Assembly: GCA_012932295.1 (NCBI GenBank) | Contig: JAAONU010000009.1 | Location: 10,519,535-10,583,534 of the forward strand | DNA length: 64,000 nucleotides | Origin: Cyclina sinensis | Lineage: Eukaryota; Mollusca; Bivalvia; Venerida; Veneridae | Reading direction: 5' to 3' | Shown: in pieces, positions 11,432-21,483 of the stretch | Position numbering within the stretch: the first letter of the stretch is position 1 | Layout: each line of letters opens with the position of its first letter | Notes under the pieces: model-generated | The model's database searches: none | What the model saw: only the letters and a program-made list of their open reading frames with translations | Told to the model about the DNA's origin: nothing | Made by a program: the position numbers and the translations under genes

Positions 11432-12645
11432 GTATATAGTTCTGCATGACAAAAACACATTCAGTTCAGTAGCAGACAGAGTGTGTTTGGTTCATGGGAT
11501 GTTAACATGTCACTTGTTTAAAAAAAGTCTTCCACTGTTACAGTTTTCAGCTTGACTGATTTAAGGCTGTTGTAGACCACAGGAGTCTTCTTTCCTGTGT
11601 TTGTGTTACAGATTGGTTGAAGTTTTGCTTGCAGACTAACACATTTCCCCTACACAAAATGCACAGATGTGACTAGCATAATATTTTGCTGTAGATTTAT
11701 CTACCAGCCCAGTGCAATAGTTGTGGTTTACTTCCATTCATGATCTGTAGATCATTGTAGAGGTTGGAACTTAGAAATAATTTAGTAGCCACATTTTCAA
11801 TATTATCAAAAATACATGTCATTTAAAAGTGATTTTATTGGAAATGAAGTAATAATTAAAAACTATTATGGACATAAATATTTAAGAGGCTATTTTGGCT
11901 GGGGTTATGCCAAATTAGATTATAAAGGAACATACTAGATGCAGAATTTTATCAAACTGTTGGCTCTTTCTTACAATGAATTCTTCTTTCTCTAATAAGA
12001 CTTTATTGTATGTTTTGAACATTTATTTTATTCATACTTTTATAGTTGATCAGTTCCATGTCAGGGCCCTTTTTTCTTTGGAGGAAGGGGTCGGAACCCT
12101 CAGGAGGGATATTTTAGTATTGTTTTTGTCAGACGTGAATTTTTCAAGCATAATTATTTTACCAAGAACCTTGGAATACATTGTATTTCATAATATATGT
12201 TATCATTACAAATTATTATTAAATTAATGTGTATCAAATAATATGGTCTTATAATATATCATTTTGAAGCTGACAGAATAAAGTTTTATGGGGGTGTACA
12301 AAAATATAGGAAAATGTTGACATCATTAAGGACATCGCCTAAACAAGCTGTTTTTAAAAATGACACCATCCAAACTGCATTGTAAAACTGTATTACAAGA
12401 GGTATTCACCCCTTAAAGTGATCCAAGTGATGCAAAAATTAAATCTGAGGATGACAAACTTACTAAGATACAAAATTCACAGCATTGTGAAAGGTTTAAG
12501 GAGTTAGGTTCAATGGTTGGTAATTAAAGAAATGTCTTAAAGTCTTATTCAGCAGAAAAAAACATCATCTTGAGCACATGCTGTGAAATTGATATTTTTG
12601 GGGGAAATTCGTTTGAGGTAAACTTTTCGTGCCATATATCAAACA
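11432..12645. other. Intron start, largely non-repetitive AT-rich DNA
   Basis: No exon with usable splice sites and no repeat boundaries recognised over about 1.2 kb. Small open frames here have no protein-like composition. Confidence 0.4.
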
Positions 12646-12911
12646 AGAGCTGTCACTGGAAATTGACATATGCCCACAAAATGTAGCTTTGAATTGAAAC
12701 TGGTGTAAATATATAATTGAATATGCCTGTGGAAAAGAGATCAGAGAAAAAATAGAGCACGAACTGAAGGTAAATGGTAAAGTAATGTTTTTCTGCTTCA
12801 GATTCTTATATGAAGGTTGAAGACATAATTATTTAATGAAATAGAAGGCTGTGAGTTTGGTCTTGAATATGAACAATATTGTTTTATTCCCAACCCTTAC
12901 TGGTGTTTTAT
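12646..12911 (+). repeat. Host repeat split by the C1 insertion (left part)
   Basis: Starts AGAGCTGTCACTGGAAATTG. It is a close copy of 35484-35750, in the same orientation. The copy at 35484 continues without a break past the point where element C1 begins here, so this is the left flank of an insertion; the right flank resumes at 15078. Confidence 0.8.
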
Positions 12912-15077
12912 TAGCTCGACTTTTTTTGAAAAAAAAATCGAGTTATTGTCATAGTCATGGTGTCGTTGCCGTTGCCGTTCCCGTCCGAAAACTTTAACAT
13001 TGATCATAATTTTTTTATTCCTTGATGGATTGTCTTCATACTTGGACACAACAACCCTTTGGACAAGACCTTTAAGATGACCAGACTAAACTTGACCTTG
13101 ACTCTTAAATGACCTTCATATTCAAGGTCAAAATATTGAATTTTGCTAAAATTGGCCATAACTTTATTATTAGTAGGTGGTTTCTCTTAATTCTTGGACA
13201 CAACAACCCTTTGGAGAAGACCTTCAAGCTGACCAGACTAAACTTGACCTTGACTCATAAATGACCTTCATATTCAAGGTCAAAATATTGAATTTTGCTA
13301 AAATTGGCCATAACTTTAGTATTAATAGGTAGATTCTCTTTATGCTTGGACACAACAACCCTTTGGACAAGACCTTCAAGCTGACCAGACTAAACCTGAC
13401 CTTGACTCATAAATGACCTTCACCTTCAAGGTCAAATTATTGAATTTTGCTAAAATTGACCATAACAGTATTTATGGTTGGATTTGATTTATACTTGGAC
13501 AAAACAACACTTATGACAAAACCGACATGTTGAATAACTCAGATTTGACCATGACCTTAAAATTACCTTGACCGTCAAGCTCAGATGATTGAATTTTGCT
13601 TAAATTGTCATAACTTTCTCATTTATTTATAGATTTAATTCAAACTTGGACTAAACAACAGGTGTGACAAATCCGACATTATGATTATTTCAAGTTTGAC
13701 CTTGACCTTTAAATGACATTGACGGTCAATGTCAAATCATTGAATTTTGTTAAAACTGGCCATAATTATGTAATTTATGGTTGGATTGGAATCAGACTTA
13801 GACAAAACAACACTTTTTCGTTTCGATTTCAAAAATGTCATGGCATGACCTATATTTTTTACCTACTGACCTACTTTCTAGGTTTTGAGCTACAGCAATG
13901 AAATTTGGACTGTGTGCACAGTTTGTTATTTCGATTTCAAAAATGTCATGGCATGACCTATATTTTTGACCTACTGACCTACTTTCTGGTTTTGAGCTAC
14001 AGCAATGAAATTTGGACTGTATGCACAGTTTTTTATTTCGATTTCAAAAATGTCATGGCATGACCTATATTTTTGACCTACTGACCTACTTTTTGTTTTT
14101 GGAGCTGTGGCAATGAAATTTAGACGTTGTATACAGTTTTTTATTTCGATTTCAAAAATGTCATGGCATGACCTATATTTTTGACCTACTAACCTAATGT
14201 TTTGTTTTTTAGCTACAGCAATGAAATTTGGACTGTGTGCACAGTTTTTCGTTTCAATTTCAGAAATGTCATAGCATGACCTATATTTTTGACCTACTGA
14301 CCTACTTTTTTGTTTTTTAGCTACAGCAATGAAATTTGGACCATGTGCACAGTTTTTTGTTCCGATTTCAAAAATGTCATGGCATGACCTATATTTTTGA
14401 CCTACTGACCTCCTTTTTGTTTTTGGAGCTATGGCAATGAAATTGCATTGGTCCATTTCTGTGATATGCATCATAGCATTCATAAAAATTTCTTTCATCT
14501 TTGAACCCAGGTTAGTGCTTTAGGGCCATTGGCCCTCTTGTTTATTAATACTTGGACAAAACAAGGCTTATGACAAAACCTACTTGGTAAATTATTCAAG
14601 TATGACCTTAACCTTTAAATGACCTTTACAGTCAAATTTCTAATTATTGCATTTTGCTAAAATAGCCAAACTTCTGGTTTTATGGATGGATCATCAAATT
14701 GATCTATACAGGGACAAAACAACACTGAGAATAAAAGAAACGTGTTAAACAATTCAAGCATTACCTTGACCTTTAAATGACCTTGACATTACTTAACTTG
14801 GCTATATCTTTGTTGTTAATGGAGGTAGTGTCTTCATGCTTGGACATAACTACTTTTTAGACAGTACCTCTAGAGAAGGTTAAACTGAACTTGACCTAGA
14901 CCTTTAAGGTCAAATTTCTGAATGTTGCTAAAATTGGCCATAACTTTGTTATGTATAATTACATTTCCAAATGATGTTTCATTTGAAATCCCTTCACCAC
15001 AATGTGCTTCCTCTGATATGTTTGCCTTTGGAAATAGAAAAAAGTCGAGCGTGGCCCCCGCTTGCGGTGGCTCTTGT
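12912..15077 (+). mobile_element. Family C composite element, copy C1
   Basis: A 2,166-bp insertion. The 5' hairpin is CTCGACTTTTTTTG with its inverse AAAAAAATCGAG. The core has three units of about 152 bp (GACCAGACTAAACTTGACC, AACAACCCTTTGG), two related decayed units, and a nested B array (13813-14541). The 3' end is an imperfect GTGGCCCCCGCTTGCGGTGGC hairpin and CTCTTGT. Comparison with the empty site at 35750/35751 shows no duplicated target bases. A second copy with the same nested array is at 38073-40507. It encodes no transposase or helicase. Confidence 0.8.
13813..14541 (+). repeat. Family B array nested in C1
   Basis: Six units of about 105-111 bp, each with TTTCAAAAATGTCATGGCATG, TGACCTACTGACCTACTTT and GCAATGAAATTTGGAC, then the family B 3' end (GGGCCATTGGCCCTCTTG). 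Both junctions with C (AACAACACTT on the left, TATTAATACTTGGAC on the right) are the same in C2. Because the unit length is close to a multiple of three, the - strand stays open for 175 codons, but this is array sequence and not a gene. Confidence 0.85.
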
Positions 15078-15390
15078 ATTTAACAAGGCTTGGTGACAAA
15101 CATTCTGGTTTCAGTAAAATCCCCCAAGCAGTTTTGGAGATGAAGCTTGGACAGGATTTTAATACAGAGGTTATAGTAAACAAGACCTGTCCGCAGACAG
15201 CACGCTCCATTTTTCTCAGTGCTGGATAATAAATTACAAGCCAAGTCAAACAAGAGGCCCAAGTGAAAAAAATATTTGAGTGGGGGAGGGCAAGTACCTA
15301 GTCATATAAGATGAAAAAAAAATGTAATTCCCGCAAGCGGTTTTGGAGATGAAGCGATGACAAGATTTTAGAGTAAAAAAATGACTAAGT
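15078..15390 (+). repeat. Host repeat split by C1 (right part)
   Basis: Continues the 12646-12911 repeat: AACAAGGCTTGGTGACAAAC, AAGCAGTTTTGGAGATGAAG, GACCTGTCC.CAGACAGCACGC and GGCAAGTACCTAGTC also occur in order at 35751-35990. Similarity to that copy fades in the A-rich stretch after about 15325. Confidence 0.7.
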
Positions 15391-15883
15391 GCCCATAACT
15401 CTGCCAAAAATAAATTGAGCAGAATCTCCTGATGATATGCACAACTAGACTTGGTAACAAACACTCCTGTTAAGTTTCAATGCAATCCCTCAAGAGGTTT
15501 TGGAGATGAAGCTAGGACAAGACGGATGGATGGACAGTGTGATTACTATATTATGCTTCGGGGGCATAATAAAACTTTATTCTGCTATAATGTAGTTAGT
15601 TTTTTTAGGTGTGTATTAAATTTTAAACAAATATAAAGCAACAAAATGGTAACAGATATTAAGAAACACTCTATACTATAAAGTCTTTTTTATGCCCCCA
15701 AAGGGAGGCATATAGTAATCCCACTGTCTGTCCGTCTGTCCTGTAAAATCTTGTCCTCCCTTCATCTCCAAAACCGCTTGAGGGATTTCATTGAAACTTA
15801 ACAGGAGTGTTTGTCACCAAGTCTAGTTGTGAATATGATCTTCAGGAGATTCCGCTCAATTTATTTTTGGCAGAGTTATGGGC
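15391..15883. repeat. Large inverted duplication, arms about 180-190 bp
   Basis: Arms 15391-15570 and 15692-15883 are inverted copies. The first reads GCCCATAACTCTGCC ... GGTTTTGGAGATGAAG ... GGGGGCATAATA, the second TATGCCCCCAAAGG ... CTTCATCTCCAAAACC ... GGCAGAGTTATGGGC. The spacer is about 120 bp of AT-rich DNA. Each arm is one unit of the array found directly repeated at 36752-37270, so this is two element ends facing each other. Confidence 0.8.
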
Positions 15884-15893
15884 AATTTGTCAT

Positions 15894-16215
15894 TTTTTTA
15901 GCTCACCTGAGCACAGCTCAGGGTGAGCTTTTAGGATCATTGATTGTCCAGTGTGCGTCGTCAACAATTTGGCTTGAACGACTTCTCTTCCTTAAACAAC
16001 ATTGACAAAACATGCCTGGGATATTCCTTGCATGAAGCTCTACCAAAGTTGTTCAAAGAATTCAATTACATCAAGAACTCTGAAAATCTTCTTGTCTGAA
16101 ACCACAAGGACCTGAGACTTAAGATTTGGTATGTAGCATTGTCAAATGGACCTCTATCAAGTTTGTTCAAATAATGCCCCTGGGGTCAATGGATTTTACA
16201 TAGGCTTATATAGTG
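15894..16215 (+). mobile_element. Family A element, 3'-truncated
   Basis: T run, then the hairpin AGCTCACCTGAGCACAGCTC/GGGTGAGCT, GTCGTCAACAATTTG and one and a half A-type units, ending around GGATTTTACATAGGC without a 3' hairpin. Confidence 0.65.
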
Positions 16216-16582
16216 AAACAAATACATTTGTTAAAACTCTTTTATATGGCTTTATTGATGTCACAGCCTAATTTTGAATCATCAGAAAATCAGCTTAGTT
16301 GCTGATCTAGACGTCACATTTTTCAATGATAATTGAAAGAAATTCTCTTAATAGGACTCGTGATTGTTTATATCAGGTCACCAGTTACAGAAATTGTCTT
16401 GGGGACTTCATAACTTGCATGCCCAGGTTGGTGGAGTGTTAAGAATTGCTAGTTTACAAAGTGAATTTTGATAAAGCTATCCAGACTTACTGAAATTTAA
16501 CATTCTGAAATCATATGTTTTAGAATAATTCTGGTTTGAATTTTAGTTTCTGTCCAGAAAAATTTACCAAAAATACTGTTGG
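16216..16582. other. Unclassified intron DNA
   Basis: No exon, repeat end or known motif recognised between two A-family fragments. Confidence 0.35.
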
Positions 16583-17035
16583 ATTTTTAGCTCACCTGAG
16601 CACAGCATGCTGAAGGTGAGCTATTGGGATGAACCTATGTCCATCATGCATTGTCAACATTTTACTTAAAATGATATCTCCAAAATTGCTAGGTCTTCCC
16701 ATACCCCCCTCACAACAAAGTTGTAAGGGAATATACTGGAATCAGCTTGTCCATCTGGCTGTCGGGTTTTGTTTGTCTGGGGCATAACTCAAAAACTGTT
16801 GGAGATATCAACTTGAAACTTAATATATTAATAGATTAATTAATATTGGTTATCAGTGCCCAAGAACCATAACTCCTTTTTTTTTTTGCAGGATTTTGGA
16901 GTTATTGCCCTTTGTAATTGTTCATACTTAATTTTAGTCTGGGGCATAAAGTAACATGTTCCCATATATCAGTACTGTACTGGCAAAGTGGCATGCGGGC
17001 GGTACTGGCACCAGAACAGTGGCAGTTTTAGTTCC
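16583..17035 (+). mobile_element. Family A head fragment followed by family E element
   Basis: About 16583-16690 is a family A 5' end (AGCTCACCTGAGCAC, GTCAACATTTTAC) cut short. From about 16695 a different element starts: ATACCCCCCTCAC with the small hairpin ACAACAAAGTTGT, CTTGTCCATCTGGCTGTC and GGCATAACTC. It ends with CATGCGGGCGGTACTGGCACC-like sequence, AGTGGCAGTTTTAGTTCC. The E 3' part recurs at 6712-6830. Confidence 0.5.
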
Positions 17036-18256
17036 AACAAATTTTACAGAAATGTACCTTATATAGCCCCTTATTAAAATTAATCAATTGGTTCTGTTCT
17101 GTTACATGAAATTGCCACCAGAGCTAAAAATCGATTTTCATATGTTGAGTATTTGGCTTCAAATTTTATCTCACAAACCACTAAGCCATTTTCCTTCAAA
17201 ATTTACAAAAACTGTTCCGTGTATTGCCTCAAAAGTGCTCAGACTGTTCAACTCCATTGCATTTAAGGGCTGCAAGAGTACATGTAAAAACCCCAAGATT
17301 TTTTATACGAAATTTCCAAGATTTTTTATACCAAATTTCACAAAAATATTCCGTTTATTTTGCTCTTAAAAATTGCTTATATGGTTCTCTTCTGTTGCTC
17401 ATGCTAAAAACAGAAAAATATGCAAATGACATTTTCTCTTGAACAGTAAGATCTTTTTTCTACCAAAAGTCAAAGAAATGTTTGTTTTATATCCTCCTGT
17501 TGAAAGCTCAAATGGTTCCACTCTGTTGCGCAAGATGGCAGCCAGAGTTTAAATATGTTTCATCATTTGCTTCAGATTTCATCTCCTCACAAAAAGTAGC
17601 CCTGACATGGGGGTCCTGTTTGTACAAAATATAAGTTAATTGAAAATCTTCAATTCACATGGTTCATGCAGGCCTGGAAAAGTCCCTAAATTTTGGCATT
17701 GGTCTTCAGAAGACCCTAAAGCAAACTTTCCAAATAGTCCTTGAAAATAGCATGGATAGCAATAGGTGGCCCTTGAATTATACAATTCTCGCAGTTGACA
17801 CCAAAAAAATATTATGAATAGATCCTTAAACTGGAAGAATGAAGAAACTAGACACAGTAATTTCATTGGACAGGGGATATTGTCGATATCTGAATTAATA
17901 TTAGTTGTTGATGGCAGCTACATGTATTGTTACCTTTGATAGAAAGGGAGAAAACAGGTATATGATACAGCCAATCAAATTGCAGCCACTTGTCAATTAC
18001 AAATGGTGGTGTGAATTATCAAAATGCCTGGAATATGTGTTTTTAATGAAAGTTGGCAGCTTGAATTTTCATGGGTTTGTTGAGTTAATGGGAACTAACT
18101 CAAGGGAAGGTGCTTACATTGTTAAAAGGTTAAAAAAGTTTAATTTAGAACAGTTGACTGTAGTTTCAATTTTAAGTTACTTATTTCTGGCAGTTTTAAA
18201 CCAGTGTTTGAAATGTTATTGAAATTATGTAAAGAAGATAGACACCTATTAATTAC
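17036..18256. other. Intron DNA with decayed A/T-rich repeats
   Basis: About 17090-17600 has loose tandem phrases (CCAAGATTTTTTATAC twice, GCCACCAGAG, CTCAAATGGTTCCACTCTG) that look like an old array. No ends, exons or coding regions are recognised in the rest. Confidence 0.35.
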
Positions 18257-18775
18257 ATACATGTGAATTCTCCCGATTCTAGCGGTAGAGTCGCCCCTGA
18301 TTTGGGCAATCAAAATCCCCCTCCCCCTTCGGGGCTTACATTCTACCAACTTTTTTCATCACATCTGAAAAGAAAAAAAATTACACCTGACTGACATTGA
18401 TGAGTGTAGACAAGATTTTGACTGGTTTACCAGTAACAATACATGTACCATACTGCTGTATTGGAAACAAGACCCAGTCTAATTACACCTTGACCTTTGT
18501 ATTGGAATGTTTTATTGTTTGTTTATTGTCAGTTTGACAACTTCAGCGTCTGCAGTCATGAAGTTGTTAATTGTCACCTAGATAAGGCACACATCAAAGA
18601 CACAAGGGAGACTAGAAACTTGTAATTACTGTACATTCACTGCCACTAAGCAACGCAGTCCTTGAGAGGTCCTACTCTGGTTATCGAAAGTCAAATAAAC
18701 CATAGTCTATCGATTATGACTTTGAATGTATTGTTGTGCATGAAATTCTGTTGCCAACTGTTATGACTTCCATGT
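18257..18775 (+). repeat. 520-bp dispersed repeat, copy 2
   Basis: Same unit as 9783-10312, same orientation; landmarks GAATTCTCCCGATTCTAGCG, CACATCAAAGACACAAGGG and GAAATTCTGTTGCCAACT. It ends abruptly at TTCCATGTG, where A-family sequence (CCCCTGGGGTC) begins. Confidence 0.7.
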
Positions 18776-20559
18776 GCCCCTGGGGTCATTAATAGCCCTG
18801 CTTTAGACCTTAGATATTTGGTATGTAGTATTCATAGTTGACCTCTACCAAGATTATTAAAATTATTTCTCTTGGGTCAAAATCAACCTCTCACATGTAT
18901 ATTGAGTTTATGTAGGAAAAACCTTTGAAAATCCTTCTAATCTGAAACTGTTTGTCCTGGAGCTTATATATTTTTTAGCTCACCTGGCACAAATGTCCTG
19001 GTGTGCGTCGTGCATCGTGAGGCGTCAACAATTTCATTCAAACAACACCTCCTCTGAAACCACTGGGCCAAATTCAGTGAAACTTGCATGGGATGTTCCT
19101 TGCATGAAGCTCTTCCAAAGTTGTTCAAAGAATTCAATTCCATGCAGAACTCTGGTTGCTATGGCAACTTAAAGGAAAAACTTTCAAAATCTTCTTGTCT
19201 GAAACCACAAGGCCTGGAGCTTAGATATTTGGTATGAGGCATCATCTAGTGGGTCAGAACTGGCCCCGCCCTGGGGGTCACTTTATTTACATAGAGTTAT
19301 ATAGGGAAAGCTTTAAAAATCTTCTTGTCAGAAACCGCAAGGCATGGAGCTTAGATATTTGGTGTTGAGCATTGTCTAGTAGACCTCTACCAAGATTGTT
19401 CAAATCATGGCCCCTGGGTCAAAATTGGCTCCATCCAAGGGGTCACATGTTTTACATAGAGTTATATAGTAAATTCTTTAAAAATCTTCTTGTCAGAAAC
19501 TGCAAGGCCTGGAGCTTAGATATTTGGTATGAGGCATCATCTAGTGGACCTCTACAAAGATTGTTCAAATTATGATCCTGGGGTCAGAACTGGCCCCGCC
19601 CAGGGCTTACTTGATGTACTTAGAGTTATATTTTGAAAACTTTAAAAAATCTTCTTGTAAGAAACTACAAGGCATGGAGCTTAGATATTTGGTGTTGAGC
19701 ATTGTCTAGTAGACCTCTACCAAGTTTGTTCAAATCATGGCCCCTGGGTCAAAACTGGCCCCACCCAAGGGGTCACATGTTTTACATAAAGTTATATAGC
19801 AAAAATTTTTAAAAATCTTCTTGTCAGAAACTGCAAGGCCTGGAGCTTAGATATTTGGTAGTATGCACAGTGGGGTCAGGGCTCCCCCCCGCCCACACAC
19901 ACACACACACACACACGCCCAAAAAAGTTTTTTCTCATTTTTTAAGTTTTTCGCTATGGCAATAACATTTGTACCTTTTGTACAGTTTTTCAAGATGATT
20001 TCAAAAACATTATTCCTTGACTTATATTTTTGACCTACTGACCTACTTTTTTGTGTTTTAGCTACAGCAGTGAAATTTGAAATGTCATCGCATGACCTAT
20101 ATTTTTGACCTACTGACCTACTTTTTGTTTTTGGAGCTATGGCAATGAACTTAGGACCATGTGTACAGTTTTTTGTTCCAATTTCAAAAAACGTCATAGC
20201 ATGACCTATATTTTTGACCTACTGACCTACTTTTTTGTGTTTTAGCTACAGCAATGAAATTTGAACCATGTGCACAGCTTTTCGTTCCGATTTCAAAAGT
20301 GGGTTCTCATGACCTATATTTTGACCTACTAACCTACTTTTTGTTTTTGGAGCTATGGCAATGAAATTGCATTGGTCCATTTCTGTGATATGCATAATTA
20401 CATTCATAAAAATTTCTTTCATCTTTGAACCCAGGTGAGCGCTTTAGGGCCATTGGCCCTCTTGTTTGTAGCACTGTGTAGTGGAAACATTACAATTTTG
20501 TTCAAATTATGACCCTGGTACTCAGGTGAGCCACCTAGGGCCATCATGGCTCTCTTGTT
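18776..20559 (+). mobile_element. Family A element carrying a nested A-B chimera
   Basis: Outer A sequence occupies 18776-18971 and 20466-20559 and ends with a normal A tail (ACTCAGGTGAGC, GGGCCATCATGGC, CTCTTGTT). Inside, 18972-20465 is a second element with its own A head (TTAGCTCACC, 18975), several 165-170-bp A units, a C-rich and (CA)n junction at 19883-19916, four B units and a B tail (GGGCCATTGGCCCTCTTGTT). The A head with B tail is repeated in the same order at 29176-30371. Confidence 0.7.
19894..19916. repeat. (CA)n microsatellite
   Basis: About eleven CA dinucleotides next to a C7 run at the A-to-B junction of the chimera. Confidence 0.95.
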
Positions 20560-20737
20560 GAAAGGTTTTTCAGGAGAAATAAATACTTCCTTGATGAGAA
20601 TATTTACTGAAGCTTACTGAAAAAGTAACAGATTTTCTGAAGTATTTCTAGTATGAGTATTGTGGGAATATCATGACATGTCAAAGAGTTAAACCAAATT
20701 CCTTTAAAAACCAATATCATTTATTTTGTTTTTACAG

Positions 20738-20913
20738 AACCAAAAGAGAAGAAAACATTGAAGAAGAAAAAGAAGAATCCATGGTCAGATAATGATAGTG
20801 ACAATGAAAAACCAAAGAAAAAGACTGCAAAGAAGAGAACAAAAATTGACTCGGATATCTCGGACATTAGTGATGATGAAATTGCTCCAAAAAAAGCTAA
20901 ATCTGGTCCAAAG
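20738..20913 (+). CDS. TOP2: DNA topoisomerase II, C-terminal-domain exon (third)
   Basis: 176 nt. The first two bases finish a Glu codon begun by the last G of the 11306-11431 exon, and 58 full codons follow, ending in phase 0. The peptide is strongly basic then acidic: PKEKKTLKKKKKNPWSDNDS, then KPKKKTAKKRTKIDSDISDI and an Asp-Asp-Glu cluster followed by APKKAKSGPK. Lys clusters joined to Trp-Ser-Asp/Ser-Asp-x-Ser-Asp casein-kinase-2-like sites are typical of animal topoisomerase II tails, where they act as nuclear localisation and chromatin tethering segments. The acceptor TTATTTTGTTTTTACAG (20737) has a good pyrimidine tract; the donor is AAAG|GTTAGT at 20913/20914. The intron before it is 9.3 kb. 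Confidence 0.8.
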
Positions 20914-21483
20914 GTTAGTTCATTCACCTTGACTGTGGATTAGCTTCATAAGTCATCAGTTTGTCCTTAAACTATATTAGGGATTATTAAAAGAATTACA
21001 CCTTTTTAACTCACTTGAGCACAATAGTGCTCAGGGTGAGCTTTTCTGATCAGTCTTTGTCCATCGTCCGTCTGTCTGTCGTCAACTTTTCATTCAAATG
21101 GCTATTAGTATTTTGCCAAACGGAACGGAACAGAACAAGTGGTGGGGTACCAAACGGGGAATGCCAGATTCTTTATTTTTGTTATTTTTGAGCAGATGAT
21201 CTCGTGAACTAAAATTTGACTTTTTATTTAAGTAAACTGCCTCTTTCAGCATCTTTATTTTTTGCATTGAAACTCATTTCTTGAACTTACTAGATCTTAG
21301 TCAAAAATCGTTATGCATGTGTTGGTTTAGTTGCATTTTATAAAGCATAAAATTTAACTCTTACTACTCGCAAGAAATAAACTTTTTTGGGAGGGTTGGT
21401 AGACTGAAACCGATAGCAATGGAATGTTATTTACTAACTAACATTTCTCTTGTGAATATGTAATGAATTGTTCTGCATGCTGT

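Noticed and set aside
13971..14498. Open frame of 175 codons on the - strand with a repeated peptide of about 36 residues
   Set aside because: It is the complement of the family B array, whose monomers are near a multiple of three in length; the same peptide appears in fragments at other B arrays. No start context or promoter supports a gene.
20721..20927. Phe/Ser-rich open frame on the - strand
   Set aside because: Complement of the Lys-rich TOP2 exon.
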